Source: Lachnospiraceae bacterium (lineage in GTDB: Bacteria > Bacillota > Clostridia > Lachnospirales > Lachnospiraceae). From it: a DNA stretch of 64,000 nt. This document shows, in pieces, positions 33,684 to 42,289 of the stretch. The notes beneath the pieces were generated by a model. The model ran no database searches. It was not told the DNA's origin and saw nothing but the letters and a program-made list of their open reading frames with translations. Both the position numbers and the translations under genes were made by a program. The stretch is from positions 1-64,000 of the forward strand of contig JAKSRR010000007.1 of the NCBI GenBank assembly GCA_024403455.1. The letters are read 5' to 3'. Position 1 is the stretch's first letter. Every line of letters begins with the position of its first letter.

Positions 33684-35105
33684 CTATATATATCTATCCT
33701 GGTTACCGATATTATCAAAGTCTTCCAAATTACTGGTTCCCTGTGCGGCATCCTGAATGCGTTTTGAGGCTTCCTTAAAGGCATCAGTAACTGCCTCGAA
33801 ACCGTCAACAATAGCATTACGGATATTAAAGAAACCATTAATGGATGCGGTGCGTGCCTTGCGAAGACCGATGAGAAAATCGGCAGTATTTCTATAGAAT
33901 TCATCTGTCAGCGTTACAGTATCCTTCTTGTAGTCGCCGGCCTTTTTCTTTTCAATCGCAACCATGTAACGTTCATAGGCGGTGTGAATAGCGTCCTGCC
34001 ATGAAATATAGATTTCATTCATGGCGTGTTCGCCGACCGCATACAGATGGTCCATGTCCGAAAGAATCTCTAATAGCTTTGCGGCCATGGAGTCGGCATT
34101 CTCTTCGCAAAAGAAACCATTTCTGCCATCCGTCATACCTTCTGCCGCACAGCTACCGGCAATAACTACGGAAGGAAGTCCGCAGGCGGCAGCCTCTCTG
34201 ACTACCAGACCATTGGTGTCATAAGTGGAAGGGAAGAGGAATAAATCGCCTCTGGTGTTCATTGCACGCAGTTTCTCTCTATCATAAATGGGACCTGTAA
34301 ACAGTACTTTGTCATCTAGATGAAGTTCCTTGGTATATGCTTTGATCTCGTCTTCATCGGCACCTTTGCCAATGAAAACCATTTGAAAATCGGTTTGGTT
34401 TCTGATTTTTGCTAATGCATCTAAAATGATGCGAATACCCTTATACCAGAACAGTCGGCCAACAAACATGAGAACGGGCACGTCACTTCGTACACCATAC
34501 TCTTGGCATGCTGCATCTACATCCGCTGGAGATGCTTTTCCTTTCGGGAAGTCAACGCCGTTATTCATAACAAGATAGTCGCCTTTGTATCCAAGACTCT
34601 TTAAGTTCTGCCCAGCCCCCTCTGAAACAACCCATACTTCATCACAGGAGGTAATATTGCTTACAAAGATTTTGATGGCTTCTCCCTGAAGATGTTTATT
34701 TTTTACTGCTTTGGCAATATCGACATCAAATTTTGTATGGTAGGTAAAAATGATGGGTGCTTCGCATTTGTGTCTGAGTTCCCTAGCAATCATGGTGGAA
34801 ACGACGGGGCAGTGGGTGTGGATAACGTCTGGTGCAAGTTTAATGGATTCTACCAAAGTGGTTCCGCTTAAGGGGACACCAGCTCGGTAGCCACCGGCAA
34901 AGTTTCCGATGTTTACACTGTTGTAACGAAGTACTGGATAGGCAAACCCAGAGTCATCTGCCCCAGGAACCTTGGGCGTGATGACAAAAGGATTACCTAA
35001 ACCATCGGCTTTGATAATATTTGCATAATTCACCACGGTATTGGCTACACCGTCAATAACGGGTGGGAAAGAATCATTTAATAGGCATACATTGATTGGA
35101 TCCAT
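33684..35105 (-). CDS. GT4-family glycosyltransferase
   Basis: 473-residue GT-B enzyme. The N-terminal half has the acceptor-side loop NDSFPPVIDGVANTV and DVIHTHCPV. The C-terminal half has the nucleotide-sugar site: MFVGRLFWYKGIRIILDALAK, then LFLFPSTYDTNGLVVREAAACGLPSV with the EX7E-type glutamates. Family 4 enzymes add sugars with retention of configuration. Relatives make glycolipids such as glucosyl-diacylglycerol or cell-wall glycans. A helical C-terminal extension of about 80 residues with no recognised domain follows. The start has AAAGGAAA upstream. It is 13 bases downstream of the glucosidase on the same strand, so the two are cotranscribed. Confidence 0.88.
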   Translation of the reverse strand: MDPINVCLLNDSFPPVIDGVANTVVNYANIIKADGLGNPFVITPKVPGADDSGFAYPVLRYNSVNIGNFAGGYRAGVPLSGTTLVESIKLAPDVIHTHCPVVSTMIARELRHKCEAPIIFTYHTKFDVDIAKAVKNKHLQGEAIKIFVSNITSCDEVWVVSEGAGQNLKSLGYKGDYLVMNNGVDFPKGKASPADVDAACQEYGVRSDVPVLMFVGRLFWYKGIRIILDALAKIRNQTDFQMVFIGKGADEDEIKAYTKELHLDDKVLFTGPIYDREKLRAMNTRGDLFLFPSTYDTNGLVVREAAACGLPSVVIAGSCAAEGMTDGRNGFFCEENADSMAAKLLEILSDMDHLYAVGEHAMNEIYISWQDAIHTAYERYMVAIEKKKAGDYKKDTVTLTDEFYRNTADFLIGLRKARTASINGFFNIRNAIVDGFEAVTDAFKEASKRIQDAAQGTSNLEDFDNIGNQDRYI

Positions 35106-35118
35106 AGTATTTCCTTTC

Positions 35119-36777
35119 TTAGACGGAAGTTGTTTTCTCTATGACAAGAACCTGATAGGGCGACAGTTTATCATGTGAGACGGTTTCATAGTTATTAAAT
35201 ACGATTTCAGAACTACCCTCGTGATACGATGAAGGAAGTTTATATTTCCGGGATAGTTTTGAAAAGGAACAAATGACCAGAACAGAAGTATTTTCGTATT
35301 TCCGTTCATACATGTATATTTTCCTGTCTTTTGGATTCATTTCTGTATAGGTACCATAGCGAATCACTGGCTTTTTGCGATAGGCAAGCAGTTTTCTATA
35401 AAAGTGCCATAAAGAATTTGTATTCTGCATCTGGTCCGCAATATTAATTTTCGCGTAATTGGGATTTACATCAAACCAGGGGGTACCCTCTGTAAATCCG
35501 GCATTTCTTTCGTTGTTCCAGTGCACTGGGGTGCGAGCAGAACCACGAGAAGATTTGCGGGCATATTCTAAGGCTTTGACCCGACCAATGAGTTTTCGCC
35601 CGATTTCAAAAGCATTTTTTAACTGAATATCGCGATAGTCCTCTATATTTTCTAAGTAAACATTCGTCATACCGATTTCCTGTCCCTGATAAACAAAGGC
35701 AGTTCCTTTTTGCAGAAGATACATGGCTGCCAGCATTTTTCCACTTTCGGTATGGTAAAATTCATCTCCATAACGGGAGATGATGCGAGAGTGATCGTGG
35801 TTTTCAAGATACAGCGTATTCCAGGCTTTCCCTTCTAACGCATTTTGCCAAGTGGAAAAAGCGCGTTTCATTTTTTTGAGGCGAAAAGGCCTTTGGATAA
35901 AATCTGTCATGAAACAGTCCGCTTGCATATGCTGGAAGTGGAACATCATATCAAGGACTTGCCCTTCCCCTTCCGCAATGAGAGATAGAGCACGATTAGG
36001 CGCCATAATGGGCGTTTCGCCAAGCAGGAAGCAGTCATACTCCAAAGCAACCTGGCGATATTCTGTCAGGTATTCTAATAGGTGGGGACCGAAGGAATAT
36101 TCAAATAATCCCTTGACGGCAGGCATCTTATAGTCATTCACAAAAGTATCTGGCTTGCTGATGAAAGTAATCACATCTTCGCGAAAACCATCGACGCCTT
36201 TGTCCAGCCAGAAACGCATGATTTTTTTGATTTCTTCACGAACCTTTGGATTGGCATGATTCAGATCTGGTTGTCCTTTGGAGAAAAGATGAAGATAGTA
36301 CTCCCCGGTTTGTGTATTGTATTCCCAGGCTTTTCCCTCAAAAAGAGAATCCCAGTTATTGGGACGTTTATTTTTCTTGCGGCTGGGACGCCAGATATAG
36401 TAATCGTGATAGGGATTGTCTTTTCCTTTGCAGCTTTCAATAAACCAAGGATGCTTGTCAGACGTGTGATTGATGACCAGGTCCATAATTATTTTGAGAC
36501 CTTTGGCATGGGCGGCCTGCAAAACTTTATCGAAATCATCCATGGTGCCATAGTCGGGATGAATGGAATAATAATCCGATATATCATATCCAAAATCTTC
36601 GTTAGGAGAAGCATAAATGGGGGAAAACCAGATTCCGTCCATCCCTAGAGATTTGATATAGTCTAACTTTTCATAGACGCCCATTAAATCCCCAATACCA
36701 TCCCCATTTCCGTCCTTAAAAGAACGAATCCAGATCTGGTAAAAATTCATGTCTTTGTACCATGCATCACGTGCCAT
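35119..36777 (-). CDS. GH13 alpha-glucosidase (oligo-1,6-glucosidase type)
   Basis: 552 residues from the ATG at 36777, which follows AGGAG. The longer frame upstream has no start signal. All four conserved GH13 regions are visible: DLVINHTS, GFREDVI (nucleophile Asp), FLLGETP (acid/base Glu) and ENHDHSR. The N terminus (FYQIWIRSFKDGNGDGIGDLMG) is typical of the GH13_31 group, which includes oligo-1,6-glucosidase, alpha-glucosidase, trehalose-6-phosphate hydrolase and dextran glucosidase. There is no signal peptide, so it acts on imported sugars. It is cotranscribed with the GT4 gene. The exact substrate cannot be told from sequence. Confidence 0.9.
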   Translation of the reverse strand: MARDAWYKDMNFYQIWIRSFKDGNGDGIGDLMGVYEKLDYIKSLGMDGIWFSPIYASPNEDFGYDISDYYSIHPDYGTMDDFDKVLQAAHAKGLKIIMDLVINHTSDKHPWFIESCKGKDNPYHDYYIWRPSRKKNKRPNNWDSLFEGKAWEYNTQTGEYYLHLFSKGQPDLNHANPKVREEIKKIMRFWLDKGVDGFREDVITFISKPDTFVNDYKMPAVKGLFEYSFGPHLLEYLTEYRQVALEYDCFLLGETPIMAPNRALSLIAEGEGQVLDMMFHFQHMQADCFMTDFIQRPFRLKKMKRAFSTWQNALEGKAWNTLYLENHDHSRIISRYGDEFYHTESGKMLAAMYLLQKGTAFVYQGQEIGMTNVYLENIEDYRDIQLKNAFEIGRKLIGRVKALEYARKSSRGSARTPVHWNNERNAGFTEGTPWFDVNPNYAKINIADQMQNTNSLWHFYRKLLAYRKKPVIRYGTYTEMNPKDRKIYMYERKYENTSVLVICSFSKLSRKYKLPSSYHEGSSEIVFNNYETVSHDKLSPYQVLVIEKTTSV

Positions 36778-36895
36778 TTTTATACTCCTGCCTATGGCTA
36801 TCATTTTAGCACAAAGCCCCTTGTAGTTTGATTTTTTATGTGCATAATGGTATAGTTTTTTTATTGTTAATGACGCATTGGTAAAGGACAATTTT

Positions 36896-37636
36896 ATGAA
36901 AATTTTATTGTTAAATGGTAGTCTTCGTGGAGAATGCAGTTCCTCTCTGAAGGTGGCAAATGCTTTTATCAAAGGAATTGTAGAAGAGACTGGTGCACAG
37001 GTTACCCAGGTGAATTTAAAGGAAAAGCGAATCGACCATTGCCATGGCTGTTTCGTGTGCTGGAAGACAACGCCAGGCACCTGCTGTATTCATGATGATA
37101 TGGATGAAATCCGTGATTTGGTTATGGAATCAGATATCATTATTGAAAGCTTTCCTTTATATTTTTTTGGATTACCCTCCAAAATGAAAGCGTTCATGGA
37201 TCGAATGATTTCCTATGTGCAGGAGTTTAGAGCCATGCCAGGAGATGAGGAAAATCACCGGTTCCTGCATAATATGCGTTATCCAGAATTACAAAAGAAA
37301 CATTTGGTGCTTGTTTCCACCTGTGGCTATGAGACTACGGATCAGTGCTATGATGCTGTGCAGAGAGAATATGACCTCATTTGTGGTGAAGGAAGATATA
37401 CGCTGATTACGGCTCCCCAGGGAGGAATGCTCTCGGAGGAAGGACTGAAGGCAAAGGTGGAACGGTATCTAACCAAATTCACTGAGGCAGGAAAGGTCTA
37501 TGGAAAGGAATTTAGACTTTCCAAAGAGATGGTAGAAGATTTGGCAGTGCCCATGTTAGGCCATAATACATTTGCTACGCTCATTAATAAAAATTGGGAC
37601 GAACCGGGTGTGGGGCCCTATGGTAAGCCTATCTAA
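36896..37636 (+). CDS. Flavodoxin-like NAD(P)H-dependent oxidoreductase
   Basis: 246 residues from the ATG at 36896, behind AAAGGA. An upstream TTG is less likely. The flavodoxin-like fold is seen in ILLLNGSLRGECSSSLKVA (FMN phosphate loop), a cysteine-rich motif CHGCFVCWKTTPGTCCIHDDM near residues 50-70, and the FPLYFFGLPSKMKAFMDRM segment. These match the iron-sulfur flavoprotein / NADPH-dependent FMN reductase family. The cysteine motif CxxCxxC with later Cys could be the compact cluster motif of iron-sulfur flavoproteins. The redox partner is unknown. It is transcribed divergently from the glucosidase. Confidence 0.82.
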   Translation: MKILLLNGSLRGECSSSLKVANAFIKGIVEETGAQVTQVNLKEKRIDHCHGCFVCWKTTPGTCCIHDDMDEIRDLVMESDIIIESFPLYFFGLPSKMKAFMDRMISYVQEFRAMPGDEENHRFLHNMRYPELQKKHLVLVSTCGYETTDQCYDAVQREYDLICGEGRYTLITAPQGGMLSEEGLKAKVERYLTKFTEAGKVYGKEFRLSKEMVEDLAVPMLGHNTFATLINKNWDEPGVGPYGKPI

Positions 37637-37715
37637 TGATGTGTCTGGCGAACGTGACACTTCCATGATAAGTGTCGCATAAGGATGACAAGGATAGAAA
37701 AGGATTGCAGAGATT

Positions 37716-38396
37716 ATGAAGCAGAAGAAATCAGTAGGGGAACATATTAAAGCATTTTTTGCCAAGATAGCTTTTGGTATTGCCCATGGTGTATTAAGAA
37801 TCATTTATCCTGTAAAGGTGACCTGGGAAGATAAAGTGGATGCGAAGGCAACCTTAAAGAAGGGTTGCGTTGTTTTCTCGAATCATACGGGGCATACCGA
37901 TGGCCTATACATGGCAGAACTGTTAAGACACTACAAGGTATATACCTATGTTGCCAGAGAGTGGTATGACAAGAAAAACATCAACTGGTTGTTCCGAAAT
38001 CTTCGCTACATTCCTATTGACCGCAAGGAAATGGATACCAGCTGGCTTACCTTAGGAACCAAGAAATTACAGGAAGGTTTTCCTGTATACATGTTCCCGG
38101 AAGGAAAGACAAGCAAGGAAGAAATGAATGAGTTTAAACCTGGATTTTTAGTTCTTGCAAAGCAGGCGGCAGTCCCGGCACTCCCGATCTGTATTGATGG
38201 TCTATTTAAGCCTTTTCACAGGATTCATATCATTGTGGGAAAGACCATGGAGATGGATTTGAACGAAGAAGGCAGACCTAGCCAGGTGATGAAAAAGTAT
38301 GCTTGTGTGTGCAGGGATAAGGTGGCACTATTAAAGAATGTGTATGGCAGGGAAGCTGTAAAAGCAAGAAAAGCTGAGGAAAAAGCGGGAAAATAA
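37716..38396 (+). CDS. 1-acyl-glycerol-3-phosphate acyltransferase (PlsC-like)
   Basis: 226 residues. The HX4D catalytic motif is visible as NHTGHTDGLYMAELL and the acceptor motif as MFPEGKTSKEE, with PALPICIDGLF further on. PlsC proteins add an acyl chain to lysophosphatidic acid at the membrane, with acyl-ACP or acyl-CoA as donor. The N terminus has one weak hydrophobic segment. It lies directly upstream of the ACP and fused ketosynthase genes, though with its own start signals and a promoter between. A general phospholipid role is likely. A special acyl product from the neighbouring synthase is possible. Confidence 0.88.
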   Translation: MKQKKSVGEHIKAFFAKIAFGIAHGVLRIIYPVKVTWEDKVDAKATLKKGCVVFSNHTGHTDGLYMAELLRHYKVYTYVAREWYDKKNINWLFRNLRYIPIDRKEMDTSWLTLGTKKLQEGFPVYMFPEGKTSKEEMNEFKPGFLVLAKQAAVPALPICIDGLFKPFHRIHIIVGKTMEMDLNEEGRPSQVMKKYACVCRDKVALLKNVYGREAVKARKAEEKAGK

Positions 38397-38481
38397 GCAA
38401 TCTTGCCGAATGCTGCATGTAGTTTTAAAAACTACATATCATGGTATTTGTATTTAACACTATGCGAGAAGTGGTATTTTG

Positions 38482-38490
38482 TGTTATAAT
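38482..38490 (+). promoter_or_regulatory. Extended -10 promoter of the ACP gene
   Basis: TGTTATAAT, an extended -10 box, 62 bases before the ACP start. It has no clear -35. Confidence 0.5.
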
Positions 38491-38552
38491 GTTTCATAGT
38501 GTGAAGTCAGGCGTTACAAATGCCTATAATAAATATTTATGGAGGAAGTACC

Positions 38553-38801
38553 ATGAACGAAAAAGAACTTGAAATTGCAGAAAATATTAAAGGAATGCTT
38601 TCCAAGAATCTTCGTATTCCCGCAGAAGAGCTTGATTATGAAGTACCTTTATTTGGAGATGGAATCGGTCTTGATTCTGTAGACTCTCTTGAGATTATTT
38701 CTTGCATTGATGCATCTTACAATGTAGATATGACTGGTGTAGATAAGGAACACTTCTACAACATTACCAGCCTTACCAAGTATGTTGTAGCAAATATGTA
38801 A
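38553..38801 (+). CDS. Acyl carrier protein
   Basis: 82-residue acidic helical protein. The ATG at 38553 has GGAGGAAG upstream. The attachment site for 4'-phosphopantetheine is in IGLDSVDSLEI: the serine of Asp-Ser near residue 43, with Val and Asp after it, where the fatty-acid ACP consensus is Asp-Ser-Leu-Asp. The gene is a self-contained unit with its own promoter and terminator, followed by the fused ketosynthase and FabG genes. It is probably the carrier for that synthase and not the housekeeping AcpP, whose usual neighbours (plsX, fabD, rnc) are absent. Confidence 0.88.
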   Translation: MNEKELEIAENIKGMLSKNLRIPAEELDYEVPLFGDGIGLDSVDSLEIISCIDASYNVDMTGVDKEHFYNITSLTKYVVANM

Positions 38802-38821
38802 TTGCATAATAAAACAATTTA

Positions 38822-38857
38822 GGGATGAGGCGGACAGTCTCATCCTTTTTTATTTTT
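38822..38857 (+). terminator. Intrinsic terminator after ACP gene
   Basis: GGATGAG / CTCATCC stem with a nine-base loop, followed by a long T-rich run. Confidence 0.8.
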
Positions 38858-38893
38858 GATGGGTTTCATTTTAGATTTATCCCTTTGGATTGT

Positions 38894-38922
38894 TTGGAAA
38901 AAAGGGTGGGTTTTGGTATAAT
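38894..38922 (+). promoter_or_regulatory. Promoter of the fused ketosynthase gene
   Basis: TTGGAA (38894-38899), 17-base spacer, TATAAT (38917-38922) with an extended TG. It lies 58 bases before the ATG. Confidence 0.65.
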
Positions 38923-38980
38923 AAGTAGGAACTATGTGTCATTCTATTTGGCATAAATATACACAGAATGGGGATTATCA

Positions 38981-41377
38981 ATGAATAAGACAGTAAATAC
39001 CAGATGTGTTGTTACCGGTCTTGGCTTAATTAGTGCTATTGGTAACGATGTTAATGAATGCTGGGAGAACGCCCTGGCAGGAAAGAGTGGAATTAAGAAA
39101 GTTACTAGTGTAGATGATACAAACTGCTATGCAAATCTTGGAGCAGAAGTATCCTGTGACACTTTAGATGTAGATGATTTAAGTAAGGAAGTTGATCGTG
39201 TAAGTAAGCTCTGTTTAAAGGCTTCTAGAGAAGCTATGAAGGATGCTGCTTATGAAATCGCTGCAGACGAGGCCAGCCGCGTAGGTGTTATTATGGGTTC
39301 CTGCGTAGGTGGAGTGGTTTCCATTGAAAATTATGTAACAAAGGGTGGCAAGACAGAAGATATCAATCGTATGAGCATTTCTCAGATTGCTACGCATGTT
39401 GCCAATGCTGTTGGCGCAAAGGGTGTGATTACCAACGTAGGTAATGCTTGTGCAGCAGGTACGATTTCTATCGCATACGCTTGTGAACTGATTCGTGCAG
39501 GTGTAGCGGATGCCTTTATCGTTGGTGGTGCGGATGCATTTGCTTCTGTACCTTACTCTGGATTCTTAGCATTGCATGCCCTTTCTGAAAATCCTTGTTC
39601 TCCTTTTAACCATAGCAATGGTATCACTTTGGGAGAAGGCTCCGGTGCTCTTGTTGTGGAATCCTATGAGCATGCTATGAAGCGTGGCGCAAAGATTTAT
39701 TGTGATGTACTTTCTGCTGGTATCAGTTCGGATGCACATCATATTACCGCACCTCGTACGGATGGTGTGGGACAGATGTATGCGATTCGCACTGCAATTA
39801 AGAATTCTGGTATTACTCCTGCAGACATTGATTACATTAATGCGCATGGTACTGGTACGGGTAAGAATGACCAGGCAGAGTTCCTTTCATTACATACTAT
39901 CTTTGATGAAGAGACTGATAAACTTTCCGTATCTTCTACCAAAGCGATGGTAGGTCACTGCCTCGGTGCAGCAGGTGCCATTGAAGCAGTCTTTGCAGTG
40001 AAGGCACTTACAGAAAATAAGATTCCGCCTACGGTTGGCTATACAGAGGAAGATCTTGCAGCACTTCCTGAAAAGGCTGGTAAGATTGACTTTATGCCTA
40101 ATGAAATGAAGGAAAAAGAACTCAACTATGTAATGAGCAATTCCTTCGCATTTGGCGGTTCTAACGCCTCCATTATCTTCAGTAAGAAGCCTGGAGATGT
40201 AAAGGAAACGGAAACCGATGAGAAGATTTATGTTACTGGTATGGGTATTGTATCTCCTCTTGGAAATGGTGTTGCAAACTATATTGAAAAGGCAACTTCC
40301 GGTGCATCCATGGAGACCGCTTCCGGTATCGCAAATGTTGGAAAGGAAGACTACGATAAGTTTGACGTTAAGATGGCATTCTATCGTAAGCTTGATAAGT
40401 TTAGCTTAATGCAGGTAATCTCTGGCTTGGAGGCAATGCAGAGTGCTGGTATTGAAGTAACAGAAGACAATACCGAAAGTCTTGGTATGATTGTTGGTAC
40501 TGGTGATGGCCCGATTACCACGGTTTATGAATTCCAGGAAGCAATTAGTGCGCAGGGCAATGCAAATGGTTCTGCATTTAACTTCCCTAATACTGTATAT
40601 AACGCAGCTGGTGGATATTTATCCATTAAGAATGGTATGCGTGGTTACAATGTAACTGTTACTTCTGGAGCGCAGGCTGGTCTTTCTGCTGTATGCTATG
40701 CTTACAATGAACTGAAGCAGAACAGAGCAAGTGCAATGATGGCTTCTGGTACAGATGAGAACAGTGAAGTAATGACAAAGTTATACAATCAGCTTGGTCT
40801 TACTACAGATGCTAAGAAGAGCGCTTATGATGGTGGCAATGGATTTAACTTATCCGATGGATCAACCACGATTGTTCTTGAAAAAGAAAGCTATGCTAAG
40901 GAGCATGGTGCAAAGTTATATGCAGAAGTAGCTGGATATGGTATGGCGCATGCCAATATCGGTATTGGTGACCTTGCTGGTTCCGAGGAAGCTTTAGTAT
41001 CTGCAATGAATCAGGCACTAGAAGCAGCTGGTGTTAAGGCGAGCGACATCGATTGCGTATTTGGTTTTGCAAACGGTAATGCAATGGTAGATGATATGGA
41101 AAAGAAGGGGCTTGCAGCCCTCTTTGAAGATATGCCTGTGATTGAAGTAAAGGATATTGTTGGCGAAGCGAGAGCGGCAGCAGCAACCCTTTCTGCCGGA
41201 CATGCAGCCCTTACTCTTGCAGGTGAACTTGGAACAAGCCAGAAGGGCTATGTATTTAAGAATGATGCTACCATCGAGAAGGCAACGATTAATACAGAGA
41301 ATTTCAAGAATGTGCTTGCTATTGCCTATGCACAGGGTGGTACTTATAGTGCCGTTGTATTAAAGAAAGCAGAATAA
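38981..41377 (+). CDS. Fused ketosynthase / chain-length-factor-like protein
   Basis: 798 residues made of two FabF-like thiolase-fold domains. Domain 1 (residues about 7-402) has the full catalytic set: Cys157 in GNACAAGT, His289 in INAHGTGT, Lys321 and His326 in KAMVGHCLGA. Domain 2 (about 415-798) keeps the fold but has lost it: the nucleophile region reads TSGAQAGLS (Ala564/Gln565), the first histidine site reads GFANGN, and the second VGEARA. Lysine in KDIVGE remains. Loss of Cys with Gln in this loop is the hallmark of chain-length factors (KSbeta) of type II polyketide and aryl polyene synthases. Such partners are normally separate proteins, here they are fused. It stands between an ACP and a FabG ketoreductase. 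Product unknown. Confidence 0.85.
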   Translation: MNKTVNTRCVVTGLGLISAIGNDVNECWENALAGKSGIKKVTSVDDTNCYANLGAEVSCDTLDVDDLSKEVDRVSKLCLKASREAMKDAAYEIAADEASRVGVIMGSCVGGVVSIENYVTKGGKTEDINRMSISQIATHVANAVGAKGVITNVGNACAAGTISIAYACELIRAGVADAFIVGGADAFASVPYSGFLALHALSENPCSPFNHSNGITLGEGSGALVVESYEHAMKRGAKIYCDVLSAGISSDAHHITAPRTDGVGQMYAIRTAIKNSGITPADIDYINAHGTGTGKNDQAEFLSLHTIFDEETDKLSVSSTKAMVGHCLGAAGAIEAVFAVKALTENKIPPTVGYTEEDLAALPEKAGKIDFMPNEMKEKELNYVMSNSFAFGGSNASIIFSKKPGDVKETETDEKIYVTGMGIVSPLGNGVANYIEKATSGASMETASGIANVGKEDYDKFDVKMAFYRKLDKFSLMQVISGLEAMQSAGIEVTEDNTESLGMIVGTGDGPITTVYEFQEAISAQGNANGSAFNFPNTVYNAAGGYLSIKNGMRGYNVTVTSGAQAGLSAVCYAYNELKQNRASAMMASGTDENSEVMTKLYNQLGLTTDAKKSAYDGGNGFNLSDGSTTIVLEKESYAKEHGAKLYAEVAGYGMAHANIGIGDLAGSEEALVSAMNQALEAAGVKASDIDCVFGFANGNAMVDDMEKKGLAALFEDMPVIEVKDIVGEARAAAATLSAGHAALTLAGELGTSQKGYVFKNDATIEKATINTENFKNVLAIAYAQGGTYSAVVLKKAE

Positions 41378-41394
41378 TTAAGAATTGGTTCAGC

Positions 41395-41421
41395 CCCCAG
41401 TGGTTCACTGGGGACTTTTTA
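41395..41421 (+). terminator. Hairpin terminator between ketosynthase and FabG
   Basis: CCCCAGTG / CACTGGGG stem, three-base loop, then a short T-run. Only 25 bases precede the FabG start, so read-through may matter. Confidence 0.65.
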
Positions 41422-41445
41422 TCAGAAAGGAAAAGGGAAAGAAAC

Positions 41446-42186
41446 ATGAGTGAAGCAAAAGTTGCATTGGTTACTGGCGCCAGCAGAGGCATTGGAAAGG
41501 CTTGTGCCTTAAAACTTGGAGAAGCAGGTTATAAGGTAGCTGTGAACTATAATTCTAATGAAGCTGCAGCTATGGAAGTTGTTGATGCAATCAAAGCCAT
41601 GGGAAGTGATGCCATTGCAGTAAAGGCTAACGTGTCTGACCAGAAGGAAGTAAAGGGCATGATGCGTGAAGTTGTAAATGCATTTGGACAGATTGATGTT
41701 CTTGTGAATAATGCAGGTATTGTAAAAGATGAGTATGTGCTGATGATGAAATCAGAGACCATCGACCAGTGCCTAGATCTTAATATTAAGGGATATATGT
41801 ATTGTGCGCAGGCAGCAGCCCTTAAGTTTTTCTCTAAGAAGAACGGATGCATTATCAATGTTTCCTCTGTTTCTTCCGTGCTTGCTGTTGCTGGACAGAC
41901 AGTATATTCTGCAACCAAGGGTGCAGTAAACTCTATGACAGCGACCATGGCTAAGGAATTGGCGCCTTATGGTATCCGTGTGAATGCAGTTGCTCCTGGT
42001 TTCATTGCTACCGATATGGTTGATCAGCTTCCGGAGGATAAGAAGGAAGAATACTTAAAGGAGATTCCTCTGCAGCGTTTTGGTAAGCCTGAGGAGATTG
42101 GTAGTGTGGTATGTATGTTGGCATCGGATGCATGCTCCTATATGACTGGCCAGGTAATTGTATTAGATGGTGGTCTGTCTCTGTAA
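41446..42186 (+). CDS. 3-oxoacyl-ACP reductase (FabG-type SDR)
   Basis: 246-residue short-chain dehydrogenase. Seen: the NADPH loop VTGASRGIGKACA, NNAG at residues 87-90, catalytic Ser in INVSSVSS and the YSATK motif with Tyr and Lys, then PGFIATDM. It reduces 3-oxoacyl-ACP to 3-hydroxyacyl-ACP. AAAGGAAAAGG precedes the ATG. It directly follows the fused ketosynthase gene, so it probably serves as the ketoreductase of this set rather than of the main fatty acid operon. Confidence 0.9.
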   Translation: MSEAKVALVTGASRGIGKACALKLGEAGYKVAVNYNSNEAAAMEVVDAIKAMGSDAIAVKANVSDQKEVKGMMREVVNAFGQIDVLVNNAGIVKDEYVLMMKSETIDQCLDLNIKGYMYCAQAAALKFFSKKNGCIINVSSVSSVLAVAGQTVYSATKGAVNSMTATMAKELAPYGIRVNAVAPGFIATDMVDQLPEDKKEEYLKEIPLQRFGKPEEIGSVVCMLASDACSYMTGQVIVLDGGLSL

Positions 42187-42198
42187 TTAAGAATCATT

Positions 42199-42231
42199 GG
42201 CGTTTTCCTAGGGTGGAAAGCGCCTTTTTTG
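42199..42231 (+). terminator. Intrinsic terminator after FabG gene
   Basis: GGCGTTTTCC / GGAAAGCGCC stem with a six-base loop followed by six T. Confidence 0.85.
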
Positions 42232-42289
42232 TTGGAAAATGTTTTGAATAATTATGGCGTGCGAAGGAACAGAACGTGGGGGAAATATA

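Noticed and set aside
36256-36648. Plus-strand 130-codon frame
   Set aside because: Antisense shadow of the GH13 gene, which has all four family motifs on the minus strand.
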